Below, in pieces: positions 9,420-16,859 of a DNA stretch of 37,637 bases. Within the stretch, counting starts at the first letter, position 1. Each line of letters begins with the position of its first letter. Under the pieces are notes generated by a model. It saw only the letters and a program-made list of their open reading frames with translations. It was not told where the DNA came from and ran no database searches. This DNA comes from Candidatus Methanoperedens nitratireducens (GTDB lineage Archaea; Halobacteriota; Methanosarcinia; Methanosarcinales; Methanoperedenaceae). The translations under genes and the position numbers were made by a program. The DNA is taken from positions 1 through 37,637 of the forward strand of contig NZ_FZMP01000168.1 in NCBI RefSeq assembly GCF_900196725.1, written 5' to 3'.

Positions 9420-9437
9420 AACCGTATTTATACGGTT
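9420..9437 (+). promoter_or_regulatory. palindromic operator overlapping a TATA box
   Basis: AACCGTATTTATACGGTT is a perfect 7-bp inverted repeat around TTTA. The core TATTTATA fits an archaeal TATA box, 34-40 bp upstream of the XRE gene start at 9471. An autoregulatory operator that blocks TBP binding is the natural reading. Confidence 0.55.
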
Positions 9438-9470
9438 AGAATGAAATTATACAGTTAATTTAAGATTATA

Positions 9471-9677
9471 ATGTTGATAAAACTACAAAATAAAATAAAG
9501 GAACTCAGGAAAGAGAGAAAACTAAAGCAATCTGCTTTAGCCAGTAGGGTTGGCGTTCATCAATCAGAAATATCAGCGATTGAGACCGGTGAGCGGATGC
9601 CGAGCATTCGCCTGGCAGGAAAAATAGCAAAAGCGTTGAAGAAAAGCATTGAAGAAGTTTTCTCTGAATTAATATGA
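9471..9677 (+). CDS. small XRE-family regulator
   Basis: 68 aa, nearly all helix-turn-helix (IKELRKERKLKQSALASRVG, then HQSEISAIETGERMPS), resembling short plasmid or toxin-antitoxin regulators. Its TGA stop overlaps the ATG of the downstream nuclease gene (ATGA), so both were one translation unit before the insertion sequence split the second gene. The upstream palindrome at 9420-9437 suggests autoregulation. Confidence 0.82.
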   Translation: MLIKLQNKIKELRKERKLKQSALASRVGVHQSEISAIETGERMPSIRLAGKIAKALKKSIEEVFSELI

Positions 9678-9759
9678 AAACTATGAATTCCTACAAGAAA
9701 GGTTACCTAAAAGAGTTAGAAGCAAAGAGGGTATTGAAAAGGAAGAAAAAGTTCCATAC

Positions 9760-10986
9760 TCAGTAGTTGTAAATCATCTCGCCTCCAAAACAGCAAGAAT
9801 GTGGTCTACGCCTGACTAAATCATTATTTGGAATGTTCCTCGTTATGATGAATGTAACCTTGCCCATAAAAGCTTTGCATCCTTCAACTATGCTGTCAAG
9901 GAACTTGTAGAATGTTATTCCATCATTTGTCTTTCGAACTCCTTGTTTTCTCTCTCTCATGTAAGACCAGTTGAAATAAACCCATGCGTTCTGGATTATC
10001 AGAGAAATCACCACATACAGCAGTCTGAGTTCGGGTGACCTGCTGGATGTTCTGGCTCTTGATTGACCTAAAAGCCTGTAAGAAGTTTCTATCCCGAATC
10101 TTTTTCTATATTCTTCAAATACCTTCCTTGGTTTTGGAATAGTGCCGATTAGAGCATAGGCGAAATACTTTGCTCCCCTTCTGTTGTACTTTTTTTTGCT
10201 GTACTTGCATACTATTGCAAGGTCGAAGGTAGCCGTAGCTTTTGTCTTTTGAGATTTCATTGTATAACTGATGATCTTGCTCTTCTTTCCTTTTAAATAA
10301 GATTTGACAGTTTTACCTTTTAAAGGAAGCGCTATGATGGCATTCATGCTTCTTTTCTTTAGATAGTTGATTACAGGAACTTCACAAAATCCCTTATCCA
10401 TGTACAGCCTTTTGATACTCAGGTTCAGAGATTGTATTACATCCATAAAGTAACCAACGATTTCCAGGTTTGAGGTGCCCTTCTTTATGTATTTAACAGC
10501 AAGAGTAAACCTTTTGCCCAATACAATAACATAGAGCGTTGCATATGCATGAAAATGTGTTGTTCCGCTTTTAGCTTTGGATCTCACTATCTCAGCATCA
10601 TCCTTCTTAGGCTTGCCATGGTATGGTATATAGTGAATATCTATGGCAAATTCGAGGCATTTTCCAGAAAGAATGGGCCGAGCAAGCCTTTGAAGAATTT
10701 CATTTGCCATCTGTTCTATCTGCACTATATCCAGTTTTTTTCTTAGATGAAACCTGATAGCGGGAGCCTTAGGAGCTTTCTTGAATATTTTAGCTGCCTG
10801 TTCGATTGATATACACTGAGAGCATGCATGAACTATTACTCTTACAATATCTTTCAGATCGCATTCGCCATTGAAGGCAAATGCAAACAGGGGCATCACA
10901 AGATTCACTACAAATTGACATATTTCTTTGTCTGAGATTTCTATTCCTGTGCGTAACTTATTTCTGGTTTCAAAACTATTGTTCAT
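9760..10986 (-). CDS. DDE transposase (IS4 superfamily, ISH3-like)
   Basis: 408 aa. The DDE residues are visible as AIDIHYIPYHGKP (first Asp, about residue 115), LYMDKGF (second Asp) and FGIETSYR (Glu in the YREK-like segment). This pattern is that of archaeal ISH3/IS4-type transposases. The TGA stop codon overlaps the left IS end: its last base is supplied by the duplicated target DNA. The promoter region lies between the arms of an 11-bp inverted repeat. There is no frameshift, so it is likely functional. Confidence 0.88.
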   Translation of the reverse strand: MNNSFETRNKLRTGIEISDKEICQFVVNLVMPLFAFAFNGECDLKDIVRVIVHACSQCISIEQAAKIFKKAPKAPAIRFHLRKKLDIVQIEQMANEILQRLARPILSGKCLEFAIDIHYIPYHGKPKKDDAEIVRSKAKSGTTHFHAYATLYVIVLGKRFTLAVKYIKKGTSNLEIVGYFMDVIQSLNLSIKRLYMDKGFCEVPVINYLKKRSMNAIIALPLKGKTVKSYLKGKKSKIISYTMKSQKTKATATFDLAIVCKYSKKKYNRRGAKYFAYALIGTIPKPRKVFEEYRKRFGIETSYRLLGQSRARTSSRSPELRLLYVVISLIIQNAWVYFNWSYMRERKQGVRKTNDGITFYKFLDSIVEGCKAFMGKVTFIITRNIPNNDLVRRRPHSCCFGGEMIYNY

Positions 10987-11094
10987 TTGCAGTACCTGTT
11001 CTTGTTTTCGGGTTTTAAATGACTGAACAGGTACTAATTAACATTTCCTTGAAACCATAATTTAGAGAAGGAAAATGCCGTTTTACAAGTACTG
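9761..11094 (-). mobile_element. 1334-bp insertion sequence, probable ISH3-like, with 5-bp target duplication
   Basis: The ends are imperfect inverted repeats: CAGTAGTTGTAAAT at the left and, reverse-complemented, CAGTACTTGTAAAAC at the right. ATACT flanks both sides (9756-9760 and 11095-11099) as a perfect 5-bp target duplication. One transposase gene fills the element. The clean duplication and intact transposase indicate a recent insertion. Confidence 0.88.
10991..11034. repeat. 11-bp inverted repeat upstream of the transposase
   Basis: AGTACCTGTTC and GAACAGGTACT are perfect complements separated by 22 nt that include a TTTAAAA TATA-like core on the minus strand. The repeat lies inside the IS, just before the transposase ATG. 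It may be an operator or a foldback that limits transposase expression from read-through transcripts. Confidence 0.55.
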
Positions 11095-11319
11095 ATACTG
11101 TTTTTAGAGCGACAAGCACTCACTCTCCTTTTGATATTGTGGCAATTTCCGGCTCAAAGATCCTGCTTTTACAGGTCAAATCCGGCAAATTCAGCATGAA
11201 AAAGGAATTAAAGAGATTAAAAGCAATCAAAGTTCCTGATTCCGTTCAAAAACAACTCTGGTATATTCAAAAGAGTTGGAAGGTAGTTAATTGCTGATTT
11301 TTTAAAACTAGTGGACAAA

Positions 11320-11391
11320 GCCTCCATCCCCCGATTCAGTCCCCTGTTTCAGGGATTGAGTTGGTGGATTAAAAAATCCATCTAAGGAGGC
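11320..11391 (+). promoter_or_regulatory. structured leader that can sequester the DUF932 ribosome binding site
   Basis: Three stems can form: GCCTCC (11320-11325) with GGAGGC (11386-11391), ATTCAGTCCC with GGGATTGAGT (11334-11361) and TGGATT-AAAA-AATCCA (11365-11380). The outer stem pairs the Shine-Dalgarno AAGGAGG of the gene starting at 11399. Translation control by this fold is inferred. Confidence 0.5.
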
Positions 11392-11398
11392 AATTAAA

Positions 11399-12424
11399 AT
11401 GGAAATTGGAACACTGATAAAAGAATTAGAAAGGCAAAAAGAAACAAGCTTAGATCTGATTGTAGACAGCCGAAGTTTAAAAGCAGCACCGGATGGAGAG
11501 CATGTAGTAGAATTGGAAATACCAGATCATGGAAGATTTCCACTGACTGCCTGGGCACACTTACAGATGGCTGAGAAACTCGAGATACCGAAGAGATACT
11601 ATGACAGGATGATTACTGCTGGAAAGGCCGAACTTTTAGCAGATAACATCAATGCCTGGCTTGGAGAAAGAGATAGAAGGCTGGTAAGAGTCTTAGATAG
11701 GCAAATCAGAGCCATACTCTCAGACAGATACCGGATAATGGATAACTACGATCTGCTATACCTCTCAATGGAGGAGTTCAGGAAAAAAGAGACCGTGGAG
11801 ATTTACAAAGCTGAAGTTACAAAGACAATGCTTTATTTGAAGGCAATAGACAGGACTCTGACAGCAGAAATCACCAGAGGAGATATAATCTACGGCGGGT
11901 TAATTATCAGAAACTCGGAAGTGGGAGCATCAGCTTTCAGGGTTGAGACCTTCATCTTGAGGAAAATCTGTAGTAATGGCCTGATCGGAGAGCATTCGCT
12001 TAAAAAAGTTCATCTGGGGCATCAGACCTTGGAAATCGGAGAGATAGACTGGTCTGATGAAACAAGGGAACTTGAGGATAAGGCACTCTGGGCAAAGGCA
12101 AGAGATATTATCAGACTAACGTTTGACAACAGCATCTTTTCTTCCTGGGTTAAGAAGATGAGAGAAAGCACTGAGATTACAATTGAGAAGCCGACAAAGG
12201 CAGTAAATAACGTTGCAAGGCTTGCCAGCTTGAGTGAAGAGCAAAGAGATGATCTTCTCGCCTATTTCTCAGAGCACACAAAGTACGGATTAGTTAATGC
12301 AGTTACAAGCTTAGCCCGGGAGACAAAGAATGTGGATGAACAAATAAGGCTTGAGGGGTTTGGTGGAAAACTCTTGAATACGCCAGATAAGGAATTTGAA
12401 CAAATGGTTGTTCAAGAAGGCTAA
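11399..12424 (+). CDS. DUF932 (phage/plasmid-like) protein
   Basis: 341 aa, resembling the DUF932 family found on phages and plasmids. Recognisable parts are FPLTAWAHLQMAEKLEIPKRYYDRM near residue 50, then RAILSDRYRIMDNYDLL and GLIIRNSEVGASAFRVETF, followed by the ICSNGL segment. No biochemical function is established for the family to my knowledge. It has a strong Shine-Dalgarno 8 nt upstream within a foldable leader, and is followed after 3 nt by the next gene. It marks the block as plasmid- or virus-derived. Confidence 0.78.
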   Translation: MEIGTLIKELERQKETSLDLIVDSRSLKAAPDGEHVVELEIPDHGRFPLTAWAHLQMAEKLEIPKRYYDRMITAGKAELLADNINAWLGERDRRLVRVLDRQIRAILSDRYRIMDNYDLLYLSMEEFRKKETVEIYKAEVTKTMLYLKAIDRTLTAEITRGDIIYGGLIIRNSEVGASAFRVETFILRKICSNGLIGEHSLKKVHLGHQTLEIGEIDWSDETRELEDKALWAKARDIIRLTFDNSIFSSWVKKMRESTEITIEKPTKAVNNVARLASLSEEQRDDLLAYFSEHTKYGLVNAVTSLARETKNVDEQIRLEGFGGKLLNTPDKEFEQMVVQEG

Positions 12425-12427
12425 AAC

Positions 12428-12916
12428 ATGGAAAAGAAAATCGAAGACAGATTAGAGCTTTACAGCGAGATCTATCAGAAAGCCTTTGAAAAAGCCCTAA
12501 AAGTAAATCCTAACAATGCCAGATATATAGCCAGCGAGATATTCAAAGAGATAGCCCGGGACATGAGATCAGAACTCATTTCCAAGCTACAGAGAGAGAA
12601 TGGGAAAAACGCAGGAACAAAGGCAGAAGATTTAGTAGAAACAGAAGATAAGGGTAAAATAAACGGCAATGGAGATAAACCAAAGGAAGAAAACACCGAT
12701 CCAGCCACCGTAAAACAAAGGTACGCTTTGCATAAGTTCGGCATAGAAAACGTGCCTGAGAGTCTGACAAAAAAAGAAGCCTCTGAAATTTTAAACAGCC
12801 TGGTTTGCTTCTCAAGAGAAGGAAACAGAGAAGCGGTTAACGAGATAGTTGAGAGATTAAACGCCATAGACGAGTTGAAAACCAAAACAAACCAAACCTC
12901 TAAAATAGCTCTTTAA
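12428..12916 (+). CDS. charged accessory protein of the plasmid-like block
   Basis: 162 aa, strongly charged. An N-terminal helix (MEKKIEDRLELYSEIYQKAF) is followed by a low-complexity Lys/Glu/Asn linker (residues 60-90) and a C-terminal motif DPATVKQRYALHKFGIENVP with a following KKEASEILNSL. This motif type recurs in proteins of mobile elements and may bind nucleic acid, but I cannot assign a function. It is 3 nt from DUF932 and certainly co-transcribed. The hydrophobic minus-strand ORF here is a shadow. Confidence 0.72.
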   Translation: MEKKIEDRLELYSEIYQKAFEKALKVNPNNARYIASEIFKEIARDMRSELISKLQRENGKNAGTKAEDLVETEDKGKINGNGDKPKEENTDPATVKQRYALHKFGIENVPESLTKKEASEILNSLVCFSREGNREAVNEIVERLNAIDELKTKTNQTSKIAL

Positions 12917-12927
12917 AGTAAACAACG

Positions 12928-13032
12928 CCAAAGAAGCTTTTCCTCTTGCTAATTAGCAAGGGAGTATTACCTGAAGGAGGCAGTACTGTTCCGAATAATT
13001 CGGAATCAAAAGCTTCTTTGGTTATTTTTTTT
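12928..13032 (+). other. four-stem cloverleaf-like foldback followed by a U-tract
   Basis: An outer perfect 14-bp stem (12928-12941 with 13008-13021) encloses three hairpins in a tight junction. These are CTTGCT-AATT-AGCAAG (12945-12960), AGTATT/AGTACT (12963-12987, loop with GGAGG) and TTCCGAA-TAA-TTCGGAA (12989-13005). TTATTTTTTTT follows at 13022. It could be an elaborate terminator for the DUF932 operon, a structured RNA, or a DNA foldback (origin or recombination site). It has no tRNA features. Confidence 0.7.
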
Positions 13033-13045
13033 ACGCCCAGCTTTT

Positions 13046-14344
13046 ATGCCAAACATCAATTTTTTTGCAAAAACTGATTTCAGAGGTGAAGAGAAAGTCT
13101 TCGGAATAAAGAAGGAGGATAGGCGGCTCCACATTTATATCATTGGAAAGACAGGAATGGGAAAGACAACTCTTCTCTTAAATATGATTCTGAATGATAT
13201 TTACAGAAATGAGGGAGTATGTTTTATAGATCCGCACGGAGATGCTGTAGAAGCTCTTCTTGATTATATCCCTTCGCATCGAATTGATGATATTATCTAT
13301 TTCAACCCTGCTGATGTTGATTACCCAATCGCCTTAAATATTCTGGAAAATGTAGGACCTGAAAGGAAACATCTTGCAGTTTCAAGCCTTGTTTCAGTTT
13401 TTAGGAAATTATACGCTGAATACTGGCAGCACAGACAGGAACATATCCTGAGAAACACGATTTTGGCTTTGCTTGATGAAGAAAAAACTTTGTTTAACTA
13501 CAACAAAAGCAAAACCTTGCTTGACATATACAGAATGCTTTCAGATTGGAGGTATAGAAAGGAAATTACAGAAAAGGTAAAAGATCCAATCGTAAAATCA
13601 TTCTGGAAGAACGAGTTTCCAAAATACCTTTATCAATTCAAGGGAGAGGCTTTAGCGCCTATCCAGAACAAATTGGGAGCCTTTTTATCAGTTCCTTTAG
13701 TCAGGAACATTACCGGGCAGGTTGAAAACAAAGTGGATTTCAGAGGGCTGATGGACAAACAAAAAATCCTCCTTGTAAACTTGGCAAAGGGAAGGATTGG
13801 AGAAGATAATTCTTCTTTCCTTGGCTCTCTTATCATCACAAAACTACAGCTTGCAGCAATAGGCAGGATTGATATTACAGAGGAACAAAGAAAGGATTTT
13901 TACCTTTTTGTTGATGAGTTTCAAAATTTTGTTGCTACCGAAACTTTTGATGGTATTTTGTCAGAGGCAAGGAAATACAGGCTGTGCCTCTCTCTTGCCC
14001 ACCAGTATATTGGTCAATTGGACGAGAGATTGAGTAAGGCAATATTTGGGAATGTAGGGACTATCATAACATTTCCAATAGGAGCAGAAAATGGAGAATC
14101 CTTGGAGAAACACTTCTTTCCTGAATTTAATAGGCAAGACTTGATAAATCACGGCAAACACCATCTATATCTGACGCTTGCCATAGATGGTAAGACATCC
14201 CATCCCTTTTCTGCAATAACCTTGCCTCCTTTTTACAATTTTAAACCCCAAGGGAATAGGGAGAAAATAGTCATGGAGTCAAGATCAAAGTATGCAGGTA
14301 AAAGAAAAGAAATAGAGAGGGAAATTGAAAAACAGAGCTGTTAA
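13046..14344 (+). CDS. TraG/VirD4-like type IV secretion coupling ATPase
   Basis: 432 aa, membrane-segment-free coupling-protein type. Walker A is IIGKTGMGKTTLL (about residues 33-45), then FIDPHGD, and Walker B is FYLFVDEFQNF (about 289-299). The C-terminal TraM-recognition-like part reads EARKYRLCLSLAHQYIGQL and GNVGTIITFPIGAENGE. The family moves DNA through conjugation-like channels or acts in plasmid partition. The closest forms I recall come from Patescibacteria, and also archaeal plasmids. It ends overlapping the convergent nuclease gene by 4 nt. A second, truncated copy of its tail lies at 22530-22931. No clear Shine-Dalgarno precedes the ATG. Confidence 0.85.
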   Translation: MPNINFFAKTDFRGEEKVFGIKKEDRRLHIYIIGKTGMGKTTLLLNMILNDIYRNEGVCFIDPHGDAVEALLDYIPSHRIDDIIYFNPADVDYPIALNILENVGPERKHLAVSSLVSVFRKLYAEYWQHRQEHILRNTILALLDEEKTLFNYNKSKTLLDIYRMLSDWRYRKEITEKVKDPIVKSFWKNEFPKYLYQFKGEALAPIQNKLGAFLSVPLVRNITGQVENKVDFRGLMDKQKILLVNLAKGRIGEDNSSFLGSLIITKLQLAAIGRIDITEEQRKDFYLFVDEFQNFVATETFDGILSEARKYRLCLSLAHQYIGQLDERLSKAIFGNVGTIITFPIGAENGESLEKHFFPEFNRQDLINHGKHHLYLTLAIDGKTSHPFSAITLPPFYNFKPQGNREKIVMESRSKYAGKRKEIEREIEKQSC

Positions 14345-15333
14345 TTCTCCCTTAATTCAAAGTAATCTTTACCATCAAAATAGGCGGCACTGATCTTTTG
14401 TAAGGGAATACCGGTCCTTTTGCTCAAGGCGAGCTTATAAAGATAGATCTGATGAAGGGATTTTACAGGGTTGAATTTGGCGTCCGGCTTGTAGTCAAGA
14501 ATCCAGACCTTGTCCCAGCGGATTTGCAGAAAATCGATGTGGCCACAGATCGGTTCCTTTATGCCAAGTTCTGGAACTTCGTTGGGATAAAGATAAACCG
14601 GAACTTCTACTGCCACTGTAGCGGTATCGTTCTTCAGCATAAAATCTTGGATTGTAGGGTGCCTATCTTTGTTTCGTTTTGCCAGGAGCAGGGCAAGCCT
14701 TGCCAGTAAGACCGCGTTATTATCTTTCGTTCGCTCTCTTCTGAGGTGGACGTTTTCTATTATTGTGCTAGAACACCTTTGCCCGTTTTCAAAGATTTCA
14801 TCTGGACAGCTTTTACAAATCTGCCAGAGGTACTTTCTGATTTCCGGGAGCTTTTTTGAGAAGATGTTCAGCTTTAAGCGGTGGAATTTAAAAGCGTACT
14901 CCTGATGATGCTTGAAAACTTTTTCTGTTATTACTTCTTCCGGTGAAAAAGAGAGCTTTCGGCGGTATTTGGTAAAAGTACAGATATTCTCGTACTGTTT
15001 TATCCAGGAATGAAGAGTGCCTTTGGGAACCTGTTGTTTAAATTGGCTGTTTAACTTTTTACGGGTGGCATCGAGTTTATAACCGAGATTATAATAAGTG
15101 ATGCCATTAAGAATAACTTTGGGAGAATAGGTTTTATGAGGCATAGGAGAGGATGAAAAATATTTCTTGCAGGTTTTACAGTAATATTTTTGCACTGTCT
15201 CCTCTCGCTTTATCCTCTGGCCGGCTTTGGCGGTGTTTTGGCTCTCGCAGAAAGGGCAAGGGGTTTTGGGTTCAAAATTGAGGAGCTTTAGCGCTTGGTT
15301 TTTAGTTTGATTTTCGTCTGTTTTTGGGGTCAT
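14341..15333 (-). CDS. zinc-ribbon/HTH transposase-like domain fused to a PD-(D/E)XK nuclease
   Basis: 330 aa. Residues 27-65 form a CPFC...YYCKTCKKYF zinc ribbon like the DNA-binding end of IS1/IS1595-type transposases. A helix-turn-helix region follows (about 70-115, GTLHSWIKQYENI). No DDE domain follows; instead residues 240-325 hold a nuclease core: GHIDFL (Asp), WILDYKP (D-x-K) and HQIYLYKLAL (motif with Gln and Tyr). All expected catalytic residues appear present. The gene converges tail-to-tail with the TraG-like gene (4-nt overlap). A decayed copy of the first 40 residues lies at 21240-21373. The role is unknown; an element-encoded site-directed nuclease is plausible. Confidence 0.75.
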   Translation of the reverse strand: MTPKTDENQTKNQALKLLNFEPKTPCPFCESQNTAKAGQRIKREETVQKYYCKTCKKYFSSSPMPHKTYSPKVILNGITYYNLGYKLDATRKKLNSQFKQQVPKGTLHSWIKQYENICTFTKYRRKLSFSPEEVITEKVFKHHQEYAFKFHRLKLNIFSKKLPEIRKYLWQICKSCPDEIFENGQRCSSTIIENVHLRRERTKDNNAVLLARLALLLAKRNKDRHPTIQDFMLKNDTATVAVEVPVYLYPNEVPELGIKEPICGHIDFLQIRWDKVWILDYKPDAKFNPVKSLHQIYLYKLALSKRTGIPLQKISAAYFDGKDYFELREN

Positions 15334-15518
15334 ATTTGGTTCGAATGAGATGACGGATTTCGTACATTTTGATAGGTTACCTGACGCAAATTGGACAAAA
15401 GTAAAGACTCCAGAGATAGGATAGAAGGGGAGTCTTTGTTAAGCATTAAGCTTATAATACCAGGTTTTTTAGAGTTGTTCAAGTTTCGTCTGGTGGATTA
15501 GGTTCGAAATTCGTCTGG
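15313..15518. repeat. cluster of TTCGTCTGG motifs upstream of the nuclease gene
   Basis: TTCGTCTG(G/T) occurs at 15313, 15485 and 15510 here, at 17451 and 17477, and again at 21353 and 21536 beside the second nuclease remnant. A variant, TTCGTCAGG, is at 21512. The noncoding stretch 15334-15598 holds otherwise only the flank shared with 21374-21545. The clustering beside both nuclease copies suggests binding or end sites of the same element. Confidence 0.55.
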
Positions 15519-15598
15519 TGGTTGGGTTATGTTATTGCAAGAAAAAACCTCCTCTGAGTTGAGGTTATTAAAAAGAGACTTGAGAATAGGATGAAATC

Positions 15599-15719
15599 CT
15601 ATCTTGCTCTAACTTTGGATTCGAGGGCGGCGACGCGTTTTTCGAGGACTGCGAATTCCTCGATATCAACCTTCCGCTTGAGGGAGTTTTTGATGAACTC
15701 CATACCGGTTTTCATTATC
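15599..15719 (-). pseudogene. C-terminal piece of a split coiled-coil gene (copy A)
   Basis: The minus strand encodes MEFIKNSLKRKVDIEEFAVL and on to ESKVRAR stop, nearly identical to the C-terminus of the full-length copy at 21966-22275. Its N-terminal half is at 16528-16749, so an 830-bp segment (15720-16550) now separates the halves. Confidence 0.75.
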
Positions 15720-15926
15720 TAAAATATATAATAGAAACGTAACCTGTGGTTTAACACTTGAAATTATCTCAGCAACACGCATTGTAATTTTTTCTTCCAA
15801 CGAGAAAGAAAATTTAACATTTGTCAAGCGTTAAATTTATATTTCTATTTAATACTCAATATTTAATAAACATATAAATTCACAAGGTTGTTCGTTCGGT
15901 ATAACGGCCTCCTAGATCTCATGATC

Positions 15927-16499
15927 CTACTTATCGCATATGATATTAGAAATCCATGCACTTTCTCTATCCAATTCCAATTCAGTACCAAAACCGAGTT
16001 CTTGCCGTATCAGGTTTCTGAATTCATTAAGTAAGTCAGTATATGGTTTAGAGTCTACGTGTCCCGTTAAGATCTCTGAAAACTTTTTTAGAATTAAAGT
16101 ATTTTCGCATGATAGTATCAGCTTGCTATGGCAGGCTCTGGCACGTTCTGTTGTAAAGATTTGTTGCTTGAGCGATTCTACTTTAGGACTTTTCAAAATA
16201 CATGAAAAATATGCATCGATTAGTTCTAATGCTTCCAAACACGCCTCATGTTTCAGCTTATATTTCATTTGTTGAACCGACAATCCGAGAGCAATATCTG
16301 CTTTTACACTTTCAACCTTTCTAGTAATCTCTTCGATATCTTGTTTCGTAGCCAAATTCTTTCCCTTTTCCTCAAAATATTTCGGATAATAATACCGAAG
16401 ATAATATACTATTATTAATAGTGCGATGACCGGAATGATGGCGATAACAGTATAGATAATATTTGCTAATGACATATCTATTTCTACCATGTTATACAC
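15927..16499 (-). CDS. single-pass membrane protein of unknown function
   Basis: 190 aa; the start may be the second Met (MSLANII, 16475). One N-terminal transmembrane helix (IIYTVIAIIPVIALLIIVYYL) is followed by YYPKYFEEKGKNLATKQDIEEITRKVE, a phrase common in a widespread bacterial/archaeal family of unknown function, then a helical cytosolic domain. The gene lies entirely inside the segment that splits the coiled-coil gene, so it probably arrived with it. No transposase or integrase accompanies it. Confidence 0.65.
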   Translation of the reverse strand: MYNMVEIDMSLANIIYTVIAIIPVIALLIIVYYLRYYYPKYFEEKGKNLATKQDIEEITRKVESVKADIALGLSVQQMKYKLKHEACLEALELIDAYFSCILKSPKVESLKQQIFTTERARACHSKLILSCENTLILKKFSEILTGHVDSKPYTDLLNEFRNLIRQELGFGTELELDRESAWISNIICDK

Positions 16500-16527
16500 C
16501 TATGTAGTTTTGTTAGTGCTTGTAACC

Positions 16528-16749
16528 TTATAATTCTGCCGAACTTATTGTTTTTATTATCCCAATATCTTCTTTCATTGAACCTATCACTTCTGTATGG
16601 GAGTCCAGGGTCTCTTTGATCGAGCTATATTGCTCGCCAATGATCTTGACTTGGGAGTGACTATCTTCGGCCAGGGTGCTGACATGCCTTTTAAAATCAT
16701 CGCTTTGCTCTATTAATATTTGTTTTAGTTTTTTGTCGTTGATTTCCAT
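16528..16749 (-). pseudogene. N-terminal piece of a split coiled-coil gene (copy A)
   Basis: 73 aa, heptad-rich, starting MEINDKKLKQILIEQSDDF. It matches the copy at 21966-22275 as far as KEDIGIIKT, then ends in six unrelated residues. The intact family member would be about 103 aa and entirely coiled coil. It may still be translated as a shortened product. Confidence 0.7.
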
Positions 16750-16786
16750 GGATTTGTTTTAAAAAGTGAGTTAAGTCTGCTAAGGT

Positions 16787-16822
16787 GGTTTCATTATAAG
16801 ATAGAAGAAATGCAATGGCAAA
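16787..16822. repeat. dispersed 35-bp repeat (ATTATAAGATAG...ATGGCAA), copy 1
   Basis: TTCATTATAAGATAG with AATGCAATGGCAA follows. Related copies occur at about 17491-17527 and 22307-22345, each next to a module boundary. It is a flank of the coiled-coil gene in two of the three places. Confidence 0.6.
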
Positions 16823-16859
16823 GGAGGGGGATGGAAACAACCTTTTTCAAATGTGAGAA

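Larger units (their letters stand above)
9674..11297 (+). pseudogene. small PD-(D/E)XK (Hjc/Mrr-like) nuclease gene interrupted by an IS
   Basis: The 5' part is 9674-9760 (29 codons, MKTMNSYKKGYLKELEAKRV) and the 3' part is 11100-11297. Removing 9761-11099 (the IS plus one ATACT copy) joins them in frame into a 94-aa protein. It shows HSPFDIVAI (metal-binding Asp) and LLLQVKSG (Q-x-K in place of E-x-K, as in Mrr-like variants), close to archaeal Holliday-junction resolvases. It overlaps the XRE gene by 4 nt. The reconstructed ORF is direct from the sequence; the nuclease call rests on motifs. Confidence 0.82.

Noticed and set aside
12475-12885. 136-aa minus-strand ORF opposite the charged accessory protein
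   Set aside because: Leu/Phe/Ser-rich composition typical of an antisense shadow; the plus-strand gene is 3 nt from DUF932 and has a coherent motif.
12928-13032. Cloverleaf at 12928 as a tRNA
   Set aside because: A 14-bp outer stem, no T-loop TTCGANNC, no anticodon-like 7-nt loop and no CCA-type end.
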